Under the pieces are notes generated by a model. The model worked only from the letters and a program-made list of their open reading frames with translations, was not told where the DNA came from and made no database searches. The translations under genes and the position numbers were made by a program. This document shows positions 18,836 to 27,738 of a DNA stretch of 64,000 nt, piece after piece. The stretch is from NCBI RefSeq assembly GCF_000744095.1, contig NZ_JQLI01000001.1, positions 2,976,001 through 3,040,000 on the forward strand, in the 5' to 3' direction. Each line of letters begins with the position of its first letter. Within the stretch, counting starts at the first letter, position 1. This DNA is from Cupriavidus necator A5-1. GTDB lineage: Bacteria > Pseudomonadota > Gammaproteobacteria > Burkholderiales > Burkholderiaceae.

Positions 18836-19516
18836 ATGAAACTACTGATCGTCGAGGACAATGAGCGTGTCGCCCAATTCCTGATGAAGGGACTGAAGGA
18901 AGCGGGACACACCGCGGATCATGCCGACAACGGGCGCGACGGCATGTTCCTCGCTGCCAGCGAGCCTTATGATGCGATCATCATGGATCGCATGTTGCCA
19001 GGCGGCATTGACGGCCTCGCCATCATTGAAATGTTGCGCAGGACTGGCAACAAGGTCCCTATCCTTATCCTGAGCGCCCTTTCCGATGTCGATGACCGCA
19101 TTCGCGGCCTGAAGAGCGGCGGTGACGATTACCTGGTCAAGCCATTTGCCTTCGGCGAGCTGCTGGCACGTCTTGACGCCCTTCTGCGGCGCTCACAGGA
19201 CAGTCGGGCGGAGACAACGCTCACGCTCGACGATCTGTCCATGGATCTGCTGTCCCATAAGGTAACGCGCGCGGGCAAGGCCGTCGCGCTGCAACCGCGC
19301 GAATTCAAGCTGCTTGAATACCTGTTGCGTCATGCAAACCAGGTGGTGACCCGAACCATGCTGCTTGAAAACGTGTGGGACTATCATTTCGACCCCCAGA
19401 CCAATGTCGTCGATGTCCACGTGAGCAAACTGCGCCAGAAGATCGATGGCGGCAGCGGGCGGCAATTGCTGCGCACCATTCGCAATTCCGGCTACATGCT
19501 GACGGCAGATGATTAA
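18836..19516 (+). CDS. OmpR-family response regulator
   Basis: 226 residues. The receiver has LLIVEDNE and the phospho-acceptor Asp51 in IIMDRMLPGG, with Lys in DDYLVKPFAF. The C-terminal winged helix contains LQPREFKLLEYLLRHANQVVTRTMLLENVWDYHF and ends DVHVSKLRQKIDGG...TIRNSGYML. It overlaps the histidine kinase by 8 bp and follows the pump operon by 105 bp on the same strand. Position and family (similar to AdeR/CusR-like systems) suggest control of the pump. Confidence 0.93.
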   Translation: MKLLIVEDNERVAQFLMKGLKEAGHTADHADNGRDGMFLAASEPYDAIIMDRMLPGGIDGLAIIEMLRRTGNKVPILILSALSDVDDRIRGLKSGGDDYLVKPFAFGELLARLDALLRRSQDSRAETTLTLDDLSMDLLSHKVTRAGKAVALQPREFKLLEYLLRHANQVVTRTMLLENVWDYHFDPQTNVVDVHVSKLRQKIDGGSGRQLLRTIRNSGYMLTADD

Positions 19517-20921
19517 GCTCTTGCGCTTTTCGGCACTGAATGTAGGACTTAGCTATGCCGCGGTAAGCCTGGTTGTGCTAGCCCTGTTCGCCACGCCGCT
19601 GTTGTATGCCTGGCGCAATACGATCGAGCAAAGCAGAACCGAGGTGCTTCAGGCCGATGCGCAAAACATGGTGAACCTTTTTGCCAGGCAGGGCGCCGAT
19701 GCCCTTGCCACCGCAATCGGGATGCGCGTGGGCGGGCAACTCGGGGACGTGGGGAACACCCTCATTCTCTTCACCGATCCGACCCTGGCCAAACGTGCCG
19801 GCAATCTGCCCGCATGGCCTCGCGGGGTTTCCGAGTCGGCAGGCTTGCACATGGCGACCATTGACGCAGGCAACCACGTGGTCAGCGCCTTGCTGCTACA
19901 CAAGATACTTCCTGGCGGGTATCACCTTCTATTGGGGCGAGACGTCAGCCGGTTTGAAAAGCTTGAAGCGTTGTTCCTGTATGGACTGGTGGGCGCAGCC
20001 GGCATCGTCTTGCTGCTCGGCGTCGTTGCAGGCGTGCTGGTTCGTCGCACGCTGCTCGCCAAGGTACACGACATCAACCAGGCGGCTTCCGCCATCATGC
20101 AGGGGAATCTCACCCACCGGTTGCCGGCACATGGCGGTGAAAATGAACTCAACACGCTCGTGGAGACGGAAAACCGCATGCTGGACCAGATCGAGCACCT
20201 GGTCGAGGGCATACGAAACGTGTCGAACGCTATCGCCCATGACCTCCGTACACCGCTGGCAGAACTACGTTCCCGCCTGGAGGAGCTGTCGGTGACCAGG
20301 CCTCGCCCGGAACAAACCTTCGCCGAGATCGATAGCGCAATCGCCGACGTAGACCGCGTCATTGGTATCTTCAACGCGCTGCTGCGCCTGGCTGAAATCG
20401 ACTCCGGCACGCGCCGCTCCGGCTTTATTGAAGTCGATGCATCCGCAGTAGCAGGTGAAGCCGCCGAATTCTACCAACCCGTCGCAGAGCTGCAGGGGGT
20501 CGCGCTTTCCTTCGCGTCATCCGGGCTGCTTGCGCTGGCCGGCGATCCCCTGCTGCTTGCACAAGCGGTCGGAAACCTTATCGACAATGCGCTCAAGTAT
20601 GCCCCGAAGAACGGGACGATCACCGTCGAGGCGTCGCGCCGCCCGGACGGGGCGGTCGTGATCGCCGTGTCGGACGATGGGCCAGGCATCCCCGACGAAG
20701 AGAAGCACAAAGTTCTCGAGCGCTTCTACCGCGGCGACGCAAGTCGCAGTACACCGGGTGTGGGATTGGGGCTCAGTCTGGTGGCCGCCGTCGCCAAGCT
20801 GCACGGCGGCGCCCTTGAACTGACCGACAATCATCCTGGGTTGAGGGCCACGCTTGTCCTCTTCCCTCAGGGGTGCGCTACCGGAGGGGGCGGGCCTCGT
20901 GCCCTGCCTTACCCGAGGTAA
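19509..20921 (+). CDS. Sensor histidine kinase partner of the adjacent response regulator
   Basis: 470 residues. A first membrane helix (about 15-35), a periplasmic loop of about 120 residues, a second helix (about 160-180), a HAMP segment, then the H-box AIAHDLRTPLAELRSRLEEL with phospho-acceptor His near residue 244, N-box LIDNALKYAPKN, and G-boxes SDDGPGIPDEEK and VGLGLSLVAAVAK. All catalytic boxes are intact. The C-terminal 15 residues after LFPQG look like read-through tail. It overlaps the pseudogene at its 3' end by 13 bp, which is convergent. Confidence 0.92.
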   Translation: MIKLLRFSALNVGLSYAAVSLVVLALFATPLLYAWRNTIEQSRTEVLQADAQNMVNLFARQGADALATAIGMRVGGQLGDVGNTLILFTDPTLAKRAGNLPAWPRGVSESAGLHMATIDAGNHVVSALLLHKILPGGYHLLLGRDVSRFEKLEALFLYGLVGAAGIVLLLGVVAGVLVRRTLLAKVHDINQAASAIMQGNLTHRLPAHGGENELNTLVETENRMLDQIEHLVEGIRNVSNAIAHDLRTPLAELRSRLEELSVTRPRPEQTFAEIDSAIADVDRVIGIFNALLRLAEIDSGTRRSGFIEVDASAVAGEAAEFYQPVAELQGVALSFASSGLLALAGDPLLLAQAVGNLIDNALKYAPKNGTITVEASRRPDGAVVIAVSDDGPGIPDEEKHKVLERFYRGDASRSTPGVGLGLSLVAAVAKLHGGALELTDNHPGLRATLVLFPQGCATGGGGPRALPYPR

Positions 20922-21741
20922 CGCCGGCGTGCCGGCTTGAGTACGGCAATCGCCAGTAGTGCTGTCGCAACGTCAAGGCTAATGGCGACACCGAATACCG
21001 GCATCCAGCTGCCGAGCCTTTCGTCCATCAGGGCAGCGAGCGGCCCGCCCAGGATCGAACCGATGCCCTGGGAAATGTAGAGCCAGCCGTAATTAGTCGT
21101 GGCGTAGCGCGTGCCGAAGGTATCGGTCAGCTGGAAGGATAGAGTGAGAAGATCTCTCCCCAGCCGAGGAAGACGACGCCGGACAGCAGCACGAACAGCA
21201 CCGCATTCTCTCGCGTCAGCAGCCACAGTGCCATCGCCACGCCCTCCAGCGCGAAGGCGAAGCACATGGTGTTCTCGCGGCCCCAGCGGTCGGATACCCA
21301 GCCAAACAACGGGCGCGTCAGGCCATTGGTGAAGCGGTCGAGCGTCAGCGCGAGCGGCCGTGCGGCCATGCCCAGCACGGTCACGCCGGCGACGCCGAAG
21401 TCCTTGGCGAACGTGGCCATCGGCGAGGTCACCATCAGCCCGGACGTGGACATCATCGTCATCATGGCAAACAGCAGCCGGAACAGCGGCGTGCGCAGCA
21501 TCTGGCGGGTCGGCACATCGGGGACGGCCTTCGCCGGGGCGTGGGTTGCAGGGTGTACCGGCACCCTCGCGCCATGCGGCGAACGCAGTCCCTGGGAAGC
21601 GAAGAATCCGATCACGGCGAACAGCAGCCCGAACTGCCACAAGGTGGTTTCCAGTCCCTTGCCGGCCAGGGCCGATGCGACGGGGAAGGTGGTGACAATG
21701 GCGCCCATGCCATATCCCGCGGCGACCATGCCGACGGCAAG
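20909..21741 (-). pseudogene. Remnant of an OxlT-like MFS antiporter (truncated and frameshifted)
   Basis: Two minus-strand frames together make the C-terminal two thirds of an oxalate/formate antiporter-type MFS protein. The first runs LAVGMVAAGYGMGAIVTTFP through the loop DRFTNGLTRPLFGWVSDRWGRENT to GEIFSLYPSS and stops near 21127; the second resumes as LTDTFGTRYATTNYGWLY and ends at 20909. Restoring one base near 21137 would rejoin them (family pattern: SLFPxxxTDTFG). The first six helices are absent: homology stops at 21741, where an in-frame TAG (21742-21744) follows. Truncation plus frameshift make a functional product unlikely. Confidence 0.82.
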
Positions 21742-21842
21742 CTACCAGAGGGTTCTGCTGCGCGCAACGCACTATCGGGCGGATTACCATAGTGCCAGCT
21801 GCGCGGTCTCCTACTCGGTCAGTTGGTCGCGATGAAGACAGG

Positions 21843-22484
21843 CTACTCACGCCCCGGCCGCCGCACAGCCCTCACCTTTCCACTGTTACCACCCCCGCAA
21901 AAGAACTGCTCCCCACCATCGGACTCCAGCCCCGACACCCCCACGCCAGCCGGCATCTCGATGCTCTCGAGCACCGCGCCCGTGCGCGCATCGACGTGCC
22001 GCAGTTCGCTGGCATCGTCTTCCCAGGTGCCATGCCACAGTTCACCATCGACCCAGGTGACGCCGGTGACAAAGCGGTCAGAAGCAATGGTGCGCAGGAT
22101 CGCGCCGGTCTGCGGATCGACCTGGTGGATCTTGCGTTCGCTGTACTGGCCGACCCAGAGCGTCCCTTCTGCCCAGGCGAGCCCGGAGTTGCCGCCGCCC
22201 GGCGGCGTGGGGATGGTGGCGAGTACGGCGCCAGTCTGCGGATCGATCTTCTGGATGCGCTCGCCGTCGATCTGGAACAGGTGCTTGCCATCGAAGGCGG
22301 TTCCGGCATTGGCCGCGACATCGAGCGAGCGCGCAACCTGCCCGTTGGCCGGGTCAAAGGCATTGAGCTTGTCCCCGGTGGCGATCCAGACATGCCTGCC
22401 GTCGTACGAGACGCCAGCCACGCTGTCGACGCCGGGGAACGGGCCGTATTCACGGAGGATTTGTGCGGAGGATCGTTTCATCAT
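21843..22484 (-). CDS. Beta-propeller protein (Vgb/glutamine-cyclotransferase-like repeats)
   Basis: 213 residues of repeated propeller blades with period about 43: phrases such as HVWIATGDKLNAFDPANGQVAR, HLFQIDGERIQKIDPQTGAVLA and TLWVGQYSERKIHQVDPQTGAILR. No signal peptide is evident. It has only about five blades, so is short for a closed propeller, and may be a truncated or compact member. The gene starts 10 bp after the stop of the HTH regulator and is probably co-transcribed with it. Function is unknown; binding of a ligand in regulatory partnership is a guess. Confidence 0.6.
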   Translation of the reverse strand: MMKRSSAQILREYGPFPGVDSVAGVSYDGRHVWIATGDKLNAFDPANGQVARSLDVAANAGTAFDGKHLFQIDGERIQKIDPQTGAVLATIPTPPGGGNSGLAWAEGTLWVGQYSERKIHQVDPQTGAILRTIASDRFVTGVTWVDGELWHGTWEDDASELRHVDARTGAVLESIEMPAGVGVSGLESDGGEQFFCGGGNSGKVRAVRRPGRE

Positions 22485-22493
22485 GTCTCCATG

Positions 22494-23714
22494 CTAGTCG
22501 ACCGCCAGCGGCGTGGGGAGTAACAAAGTCGTCGTGAATCCCGGCACGGGCGGGGTCATCCAGCGGCGCGCACGGCCGTGGCCGATCGACTGGACCTTGC
22601 CGGCTGCGGCCAGCGCGTCGAGTGCGCGCTGCACGGTGCGCTGGCTGGCGCCAAGTGCAAGCGCGAGGCCGGAACTGGACCATGACTCGCCGTCGGCGAG
22701 CAGGGCCAGCACCGGTGCATTGCGGTCCTCGACTGGCTGCGCCAGCACTGCGACTTCGCGTGTGCGGCGCGGCACCAGCGTATAACCGCTCGGGGTGGCG
22801 CTGATGTCCGCCACCGTCCCGAGCACGGCGCGCAGCCTCCCCACTTCCACACGCAGGCGCGCGCGATGCGAGGCGTCGATGTTTCGGGTGCGGAAGGCCT
22901 GCGCGATCAGGGTGTCGCGGGGCACGTCTTCCGGCCAGGCTTCGGCCAGCGCGCGTGCCAGGGTGAACAGCACCGGGCGCGTGGCAAGCGACACCACCGT
23001 CCCGCCGTTGCGCACGGCAAGGCGGCAGGCGTCGACCACCAGCGCCTTTGATGTCAGCAGCGCTTCAACGTCTTCGAGCCGCAACAGCCTCGCTTCGCCG
23101 CGCGCGATCAGGCGTGCGGCGGGGGCATCGAGGATGCGGGAGGCGCTTTCGACTTCCGCTGCCAGCGCAGGAATGCCGGCAAGCATAGCGGCGCGAGTTG
23201 CCCTTGCGAGCGCGGCACGCGCGATACGGGCTTGCACGCGCCGCATGGCGATGCCTGCCAGGATCAATTCGTGGGTGGTTCGCAATGCAGGCGGCAAGCG
23301 CGCCGGATCGAGGCCGGCAAGCATGTCCTCGGCCTCGTCAAGGTGCCCAATTAGCAACAACCGCCGGATCCCGAGGTAGCGCGCATGCGCGCCATTGACG
23401 CGGTCGCCGTGCGCTTCCAGCGTCGCCCGGGCAGCGTCCAGTGACCTTGCCGGCCAGCCCAGCTCGCGCGCGGCGAGTGCGATCTCGGCCTCGGCGATGA
23501 CGCACCGTGCGCGGGCCACCGGCGCTTTGCTGCCGAAGGCGCGCACCGCGCTTCGCACCAGGGCCTTGGCCCGCACCAAGTCGCCGAGTTGCGCCATGGC
23601 GATGCCGCGCAGCGCCAGCGCCGGCGCGTCTTCACGCAGGGCGACGCGGTTCAGCGCCCCGAGCGGGTCACCGGCCGCGAGTGCGCGTGCGGCGGCTGAG
23701 ATCGTAGCGTCCAT
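22494..23714 (-). CDS. HTH regulator with an alpha-helical N-terminal domain and two winged-helix segments
   Basis: 406 residues. The first 230 are Ala/Arg-rich helical repeats, TPR-like. Then comes a SARP/OmpR-type winged helix (about 260-310, RARLRVEVGRLRAVLGTVADI, then TPSGYTLVPR). A second DNA-binding wing lies near the C-terminus (SSSGLALALGASQRTVQRALDALAAAGKV and GHGRARRW). This double arrangement is unusual. It is a cytoplasmic transcription factor, divergent from the DUF899-DUF2182 operon with 117 bp between starts, so that operon is its likely target along with its own propeller partner. Confidence 0.7.
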   Translation of the reverse strand: MDATISAAARALAAGDPLGALNRVALREDAPALALRGIAMAQLGDLVRAKALVRSAVRAFGSKAPVARARCVIAEAEIALAARELGWPARSLDAARATLEAHGDRVNGAHARYLGIRRLLLIGHLDEAEDMLAGLDPARLPPALRTTHELILAGIAMRRVQARIARAALARATRAAMLAGIPALAAEVESASRILDAPAARLIARGEARLLRLEDVEALLTSKALVVDACRLAVRNGGTVVSLATRPVLFTLARALAEAWPEDVPRDTLIAQAFRTRNIDASHRARLRVEVGRLRAVLGTVADISATPSGYTLVPRRTREVAVLAQPVEDRNAPVLALLADGESWSSSGLALALGASQRTVQRALDALAAAGKVQSIGHGRARRWMTPPVPGFTTTLLLPTPLAVD

Positions 23715-23831
23715 CGGAATCGCGCCACACTTGTCACTCCCTCCTTGTCGGTGCCGGCGCCTAATCTAGCACATGACTACCCGACCACGCGGCATATCGC
23801 AAACCGCACCACACCCACGGAGGCACCCACG

Positions 23832-24611
23832 ATGACCACCCACCCCACCGCTACACGTGAAGCCTGGCTGGCTGCCCGTCTCGAACTGCTGGAGGCGGAG
23901 AAAACACTGACGCGGCGCAGCGACGAGCTGGCGCAGCAACGCCAGGCCTTGCCATGGCTGCGGATCGACAAAGCGTACCGCTTCGACACCGACGAAGGCA
24001 GCGCCACGCTGGCCGAGCTGTTCAAAGGGCGCTCGCAACTGCTCGTCTACCACTTCATGTTCGGGCCCGACTACAAGGCCGGCTGCCCGTCGTGCTCGGC
24101 AATTGCCGACAGCTTCAACGGCTTCGCCGTCCACCTGGCCAACCACGACGTCATGCTGACGGCCGTGTCGCGCGCGCCGCTCGCGAAATTGCAGGCGTAC
24201 AAGCAGCGCATGGGATGGGCCTTCCCGTGGGCCTCGTCGGACGACACCGATTTCAACAGCGACTTCCACGTCGCGTTCACCACGGCGCAGCAGCGTGAGG
24301 GCGATATCGATTACAACTACCGGCGCGAGCCGGCGTTCGCATGGCGCCCGGAGCTGGCAGCCGGCGGCCAGGCGGCGGAAGACAAGTTTGCGGCGATGTG
24401 CGGCACCGACTCGGCCACCTACCAGCGTGACCGGCCCGGCATGAGCGCTTTTGTGATGGAGGACGGCGTGGTCTACCACACCTATGCCACCTATGCGCGC
24501 GGGCTCGACGGACTGTGGGGCATGTACCAGTGGCTCGACCGCGCGCCAAAGGGGCGCAATGAGACCGGCGGCGTCTGGTGGCGCCGCCATGACGAGTACG
24601 GCGAGCGTTGA
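23832..24611 (+). CDS. DUF899 family thioredoxin-like protein
   Basis: 259 residues. The DUF899 pattern is clear: AWLAARLELLEAEKTLTRRSDELAQQRQALPW, then LPWLRIDKAYRFDTDEG, LVYHFMFGPDYKAGCPSCSAIADSFNG and FPWASSDDTDFNSDFHV. The family has a thioredoxin/AhpC-like fold; the CPSC segment could be redox active, though no activity is established. No signal peptide, so cytoplasmic. The ATG at 23832 follows GGAGGCACCCACG. It overlaps the next frame at 24608-24611 and is coupled to the DUF2182 gene. Confidence 0.88.
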   Translation: MTTHPTATREAWLAARLELLEAEKTLTRRSDELAQQRQALPWLRIDKAYRFDTDEGSATLAELFKGRSQLLVYHFMFGPDYKAGCPSCSAIADSFNGFAVHLANHDVMLTAVSRAPLAKLQAYKQRMGWAFPWASSDDTDFNSDFHVAFTTAQQREGDIDYNYRREPAFAWRPELAAGGQAAEDKFAAMCGTDSATYQRDRPGMSAFVMEDGVVYHTYATYARGLDGLWGMYQWLDRAPKGRNETGGVWWRRHDEYGER

Positions 24612-24619
24612 GGCAAGCC

Positions 24620-25399
24620 ATGGCGATCGCCGGCACGACCGTAACGCCCGAAGTCCGCGCAGGCATGGGAGTCTTCATCGGCGTCTGCGCCCTGCTCTTC
24701 GCCGCCAGCGCCACGGCAACGGTCATGCTGCACGACGCCATGTCCGCCATCGGCGCGATGCCGATGCCCGGCGGCTGGACCATGTCGATGGCATGGATGC
24801 GGATGTGCGGGCAGACCTGGGCCGGCGCCGCGGCATCCTTCCTCGGCATGTGGGTGGTGATGATGGCGGCGATGATGCTGCCGTCGCTGGCGCCAGTGTT
24901 GTGGCGCGTCACGGCCAGGCCAGGACGGTTCTACGCGGTGGCAGGCATTGCCTACTTTTTCGTGTGGGCGATGCTGGGCCTGGCAGTCTTTGCGCCGGGT
25001 GCCGCGCTGGCGGCGCTTGCGATGCACTGGCCGGCGCTGGCGCGCGCCATGCCGATGCTGGCCGGCGTGGTCGTGTTGTGCGCCGGCGCGCTGCAGTTCA
25101 CCGCGTGGAAAGCCCGCCAGCTTGCGTGCTGCCGATACGCGCCCGCGATGCCCGCCGATGCCGGCGCGGCATGGCGCTACGGCCTGCGCCTTGGCCTGCA
25201 TTGCAGCTATTGCTGCGCCGGGCTGACGGCGAGCCTGCTGGCCGTCAGCGTGATGGACCTGCGCGTGATGGCCGCGGTCACGGCAGCCATCACGGCCGAA
25301 CGTCTCGCGCCCGCCAGTGCGCGGGTCGCAAAGAGGATTGGCGCCGTTAGCGTCAGCGCAGGCGTGTTGCTGATCGCGCGAGCGGCCGGGCTCGGCTAG
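24620..25399 (+). CDS. DUF2182 family integral membrane protein
   Basis: 259 residues with about six or seven hydrophobic helices. DUF2182 features are MSMAWMRMCGQTWAGAAASFLGMWVVMMAAMMLPS (Met-rich helix) and GLRLGLHCSYCCAGLTASL with a conserved Cys cluster; the family is predicted to bind metal. Many methionine, cysteine and histidine residues in membrane segments fit that idea. ATG 24620 is chosen over TTG 24608, which overlaps the DUF899 stop. Paired with DUF899 under the divergent regulator; role unknown. Confidence 0.83.
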   Translation: MAIAGTTVTPEVRAGMGVFIGVCALLFAASATATVMLHDAMSAIGAMPMPGGWTMSMAWMRMCGQTWAGAAASFLGMWVVMMAAMMLPSLAPVLWRVTARPGRFYAVAGIAYFFVWAMLGLAVFAPGAALAALAMHWPALARAMPMLAGVVVLCAGALQFTAWKARQLACCRYAPAMPADAGAAWRYGLRLGLHCSYCCAGLTASLLAVSVMDLRVMAAVTAAITAERLAPASARVAKRIGAVSVSAGVLLIARAAGLG

Positions 25400-25499
25400 C
25401 GCATCCCCGGCCGCTCGCTCGTCACCGCGCCACATCCGGCTCTCACCCTGGGCTGTATGCGTATCGCTTAGACGCAATCGCTCTAACCACTACAGACCT

Positions 25500-25529
25500 C
25501 TCCCCTCTCCCGCAGGCGGGAGAGGGGAG
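25500..25529. repeat. Dispersed palindromic repeat, copy 1
   Basis: CTCCCCTCTCCCGC at 25500-25513 and GCGGGAGAGGGGAG at 25516-25529 form a perfect 14-bp inverted repeat with a two-base centre, then AGCAAACAGCGG. Two related copies occur at 43603-43636 and 61054-61079, all between genes and in the same orientation by their AGCAA tail. Such hairpins are common intergenic elements in this group of bacteria and may act as terminators or as mRNA structures. The rest of 25400-25612 holds nothing else I recognise. Confidence 0.75.
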
Positions 25530-25612
25530 CAAACAGCGGTATTTGTCAGGACCATGGAGGCACGCGGCGGCGCGCTGGAGGGAACAAGCGCAGGCTGATC
25601 GCCCGCCCGCGC

Positions 25613-26560
25613 TCAACCGGCCGCGACGCGAGCCGTCTTGCGCTTGCCCGCCCGGCTCAGCCCCGACTTCGCCTCGACCTTGGTCGCCAGCAGCATGTCG
25701 TACAGTTGCTGCGCCGCCGGCGACAGCGACCGGCCGCGCCGCCGGATCAGTCCGATCGTGCGCGTCACCGTGGGATCGACCAGCGGCACGCTCTTGAGCG
25801 TGGGATGGTCGCCCGGTGGCATGGCCAGCCGCGGCACCGCGGCGATCCCCAGCCCGGCCTCGACCAGGCTCACCAGCGTGGAGACGTGGCGCACCTCGCA
25901 GTACCAGTGCGGGCGCACCGGCACTTCGGACAGCGCCAGGTCCAGCAGCAGCCGGTTGCCGCTGGCCTTGCCCACCGTCATGTAGTCGTACTGGCCCAGT
26001 TCCGCCCAGGTGGCCTGCTTCTTCTTCGCCAGCGGATGGCCGGGCGGGCAGGCCACCACGAAGGCCTCGCGCAGCACCGGCTCGAATTCCACGTCCGGCT
26101 CCTGCGTGCCGATGTAGTTGAGGCCGAAATCCGCCTCGTTGCGCACCACCATGTTGAGCACCTCGTTGGCGCCCTCGTCGACCAGCCGCACCACGATGCG
26201 CGGATAGCACGCGTGGTATTCGCGCAGCACGATAGGCAGGAAATAGCGCACCGCCGACGGCACGCAGGCGACCGTGACTTCGCCCGCGATCCGGGATGCG
26301 ACGTCGCGGATGCCGAGCAGCGACTCATCCAGCCCGTTGAGCAGGTCGCGCGCCCGGCGCGAGAACTCGCGTCCCACCGCGGTCATCTCGACCGAGCGCG
26401 TGGTGCGGTCGAACAGGCGCACGCCCAGCGCATCCTCCAGCTTTTCGATCCGGCGCGACAGCGCCGGCTGCGACAGGTGTAGCTCGGCCGCGGCGGCGCG
26501 GAAGCTGCTGTGTTCGGCCACGGCGACAAAGGCGCGCAGATCGGACAGGTTTAAATTCAT
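25613..26560 (-). CDS. LysR-family transcriptional regulator of the Bug/PrpD operon
   Basis: 315 residues. Helix-turn-helix is LRAFVAVAEHSSFRAAAAELHLSQPALSRRIEKLEDALGVRLFDR. The effector domain carries GLNYIGTQEPDVEFEPVLRE and GNRLLLDLALSE. The C-terminal tail (GLSRAGKRKTARVAAG) is basic. It is divergent from the Bug/MmgE-PrpD/dehydrogenase genes with 139 bp between starts; TTGCA and TGCAA arms at 26568 and 26590 in that gap could belong to a LysR site but are too short to rely on. It presumably activates the operon in response to its organic acid substrate. Confidence 0.9.
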   Translation of the reverse strand: MNLNLSDLRAFVAVAEHSSFRAAAAELHLSQPALSRRIEKLEDALGVRLFDRTTRSVEMTAVGREFSRRARDLLNGLDESLLGIRDVASRIAGEVTVACVPSAVRYFLPIVLREYHACYPRIVVRLVDEGANEVLNMVVRNEADFGLNYIGTQEPDVEFEPVLREAFVVACPPGHPLAKKKQATWAELGQYDYMTVGKASGNRLLLDLALSEVPVRPHWYCEVRHVSTLVSLVEAGLGIAAVPRLAMPPGDHPTLKSVPLVDPTVTRTIGLIRRRGRSLSPAAQQLYDMLLATKVEAKSGLSRAGKRKTARVAAG

Positions 26561-26699
26561 GCAGACCTTGCATCAATCGTAAGGAAATTTGCAATTCACA
26601 GTCTAGCACCGGCACGCCATCATTCGCACACCCGCTCCCGCCTGTCAGGCCGGGGCCGACCGAGAACAGCGCCCGACAGTGGCGCACCGGAGGAGACTG

Positions 26700-27680
26700 A
26701 TGAACCCGACACGCCGGACCCTGCTCAAGGCCAGCGCCATGCTGCTGGCCACCACGGGCGGACTTGCCCGGGCGCAAGAACCCTTTCCCAACAAGCCGCT
26801 GCGCTACGTGGTGCCGGTCTCGGCCGGCGGCGGCTCGGACCTGATCGGCCGCACCGTGGCCGACCGCTGGGGCCGCGTGCTGGGGCAGTCGATCGTGGTC
26901 GAGAACCAGGCCGGCGGCGGCGGCGTGATTGCCTGCCAGATGACGGCCAAGGCCGCCGCCGACGGCTACAGCCTGATGCAGGGCTACGTGGCCACGCACG
27001 GTACCAACCCCGCCACCCGCAATGTGCCGTACGACCCGGTCAAGGATTTCACGGCGGTCGGCATGATCGGTGCCACGCCGAACGTGCTGGTGGTAGGCGC
27101 GAACGTGCCGGCGACCACGTTGGAGGCCTTTATCGCCTATGCCCGCAAGCAGCCGGGCGCGGTCGCCTATGGCTCGGCCGGCCCCGGTTCGCTGACGCAT
27201 CTGACCATGGAGCTGTTCGCCCAGCAGATGAAGCTGCAGATGACCCACGCCGCCTACCGCGGCGTGGCGCCTGCCTTCAATGACCTGATCGGCGGCCAGA
27301 CCCAGGCGATGTTCCCGGGCCTGTCGGCCGCGCTGCCGCACATCCGTTCCGGCCGCGTCAGGCCGCTGGCGGTGACCGGCCATGCGCGGCACCCGCTGCT
27401 CAAGGACACGCCCACGCTGGAAGAAGCCGGCCTGAAGGGCTTCGACGCGATGCAGTGGTATGGCGTGGTGGGCCCTCCCGGCATCCCGGCCAACGTGGTG
27501 GCCCGCCTCAACAGCACGCTGAACACCGTGCTCAAGAGCCCCGACCTGGCCGACAAGCTCTCCGCCGAGGCCTTGCAGCCCATGCCGATGACGCCCGACC
27601 AGTTCCGCCGCTATATCGCCGACGAGGTCAACCGCTGGGGCAAGCTGGCGCGCGACCGCGGCATCCGGCTCGATATGTGA
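26700..27680 (+). CDS. Bug-family extracytoplasmic receptor
   Basis: 326 residues with a signal (RRTLLKASAMLLATTGGLARAQ) that has a twin arginine, so Tat export is possible. Mature features are PNKPLRYVVPVSAGGGSDLIGRTVADRW, VVENQAGGGGVIACQMTAKAAADGYSL and YGSAGPGSLTHLTMELFAQQ, all Bug hallmarks. GGAGGAGA lies just upstream of ATG 26700. It starts the LysR-divergent operon with MmgE/PrpD and a hydroxyacid dehydrogenase, so a carboxylic acid (tricarboxylate or hydroxy acid) is the likely ligand. Confidence 0.9.
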   Translation: MNPTRRTLLKASAMLLATTGGLARAQEPFPNKPLRYVVPVSAGGGSDLIGRTVADRWGRVLGQSIVVENQAGGGGVIACQMTAKAAADGYSLMQGYVATHGTNPATRNVPYDPVKDFTAVGMIGATPNVLVVGANVPATTLEAFIAYARKQPGAVAYGSAGPGSLTHLTMELFAQQMKLQMTHAAYRGVAPAFNDLIGGQTQAMFPGLSAALPHIRSGRVRPLAVTGHARHPLLKDTPTLEEAGLKGFDAMQWYGVVGPPGIPANVVARLNSTLNTVLKSPDLADKLSAEALQPMPMTPDQFRRYIADEVNRWGKLARDRGIRLDM

Positions 27681-27738
27681 GCCACCTGGACAGCAATTTT
27701 TTCTCTACCTCCGCTTTCACCGAACAAGGACAAATTTC

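Noticed and set aside
26568..26594. TTGCA and TGCAA arms in the LysR/Bug intergenic region
   Set aside because: Five-base arms 17 bp apart are too weak to call a regulatory site, although a LysR site is expected there.
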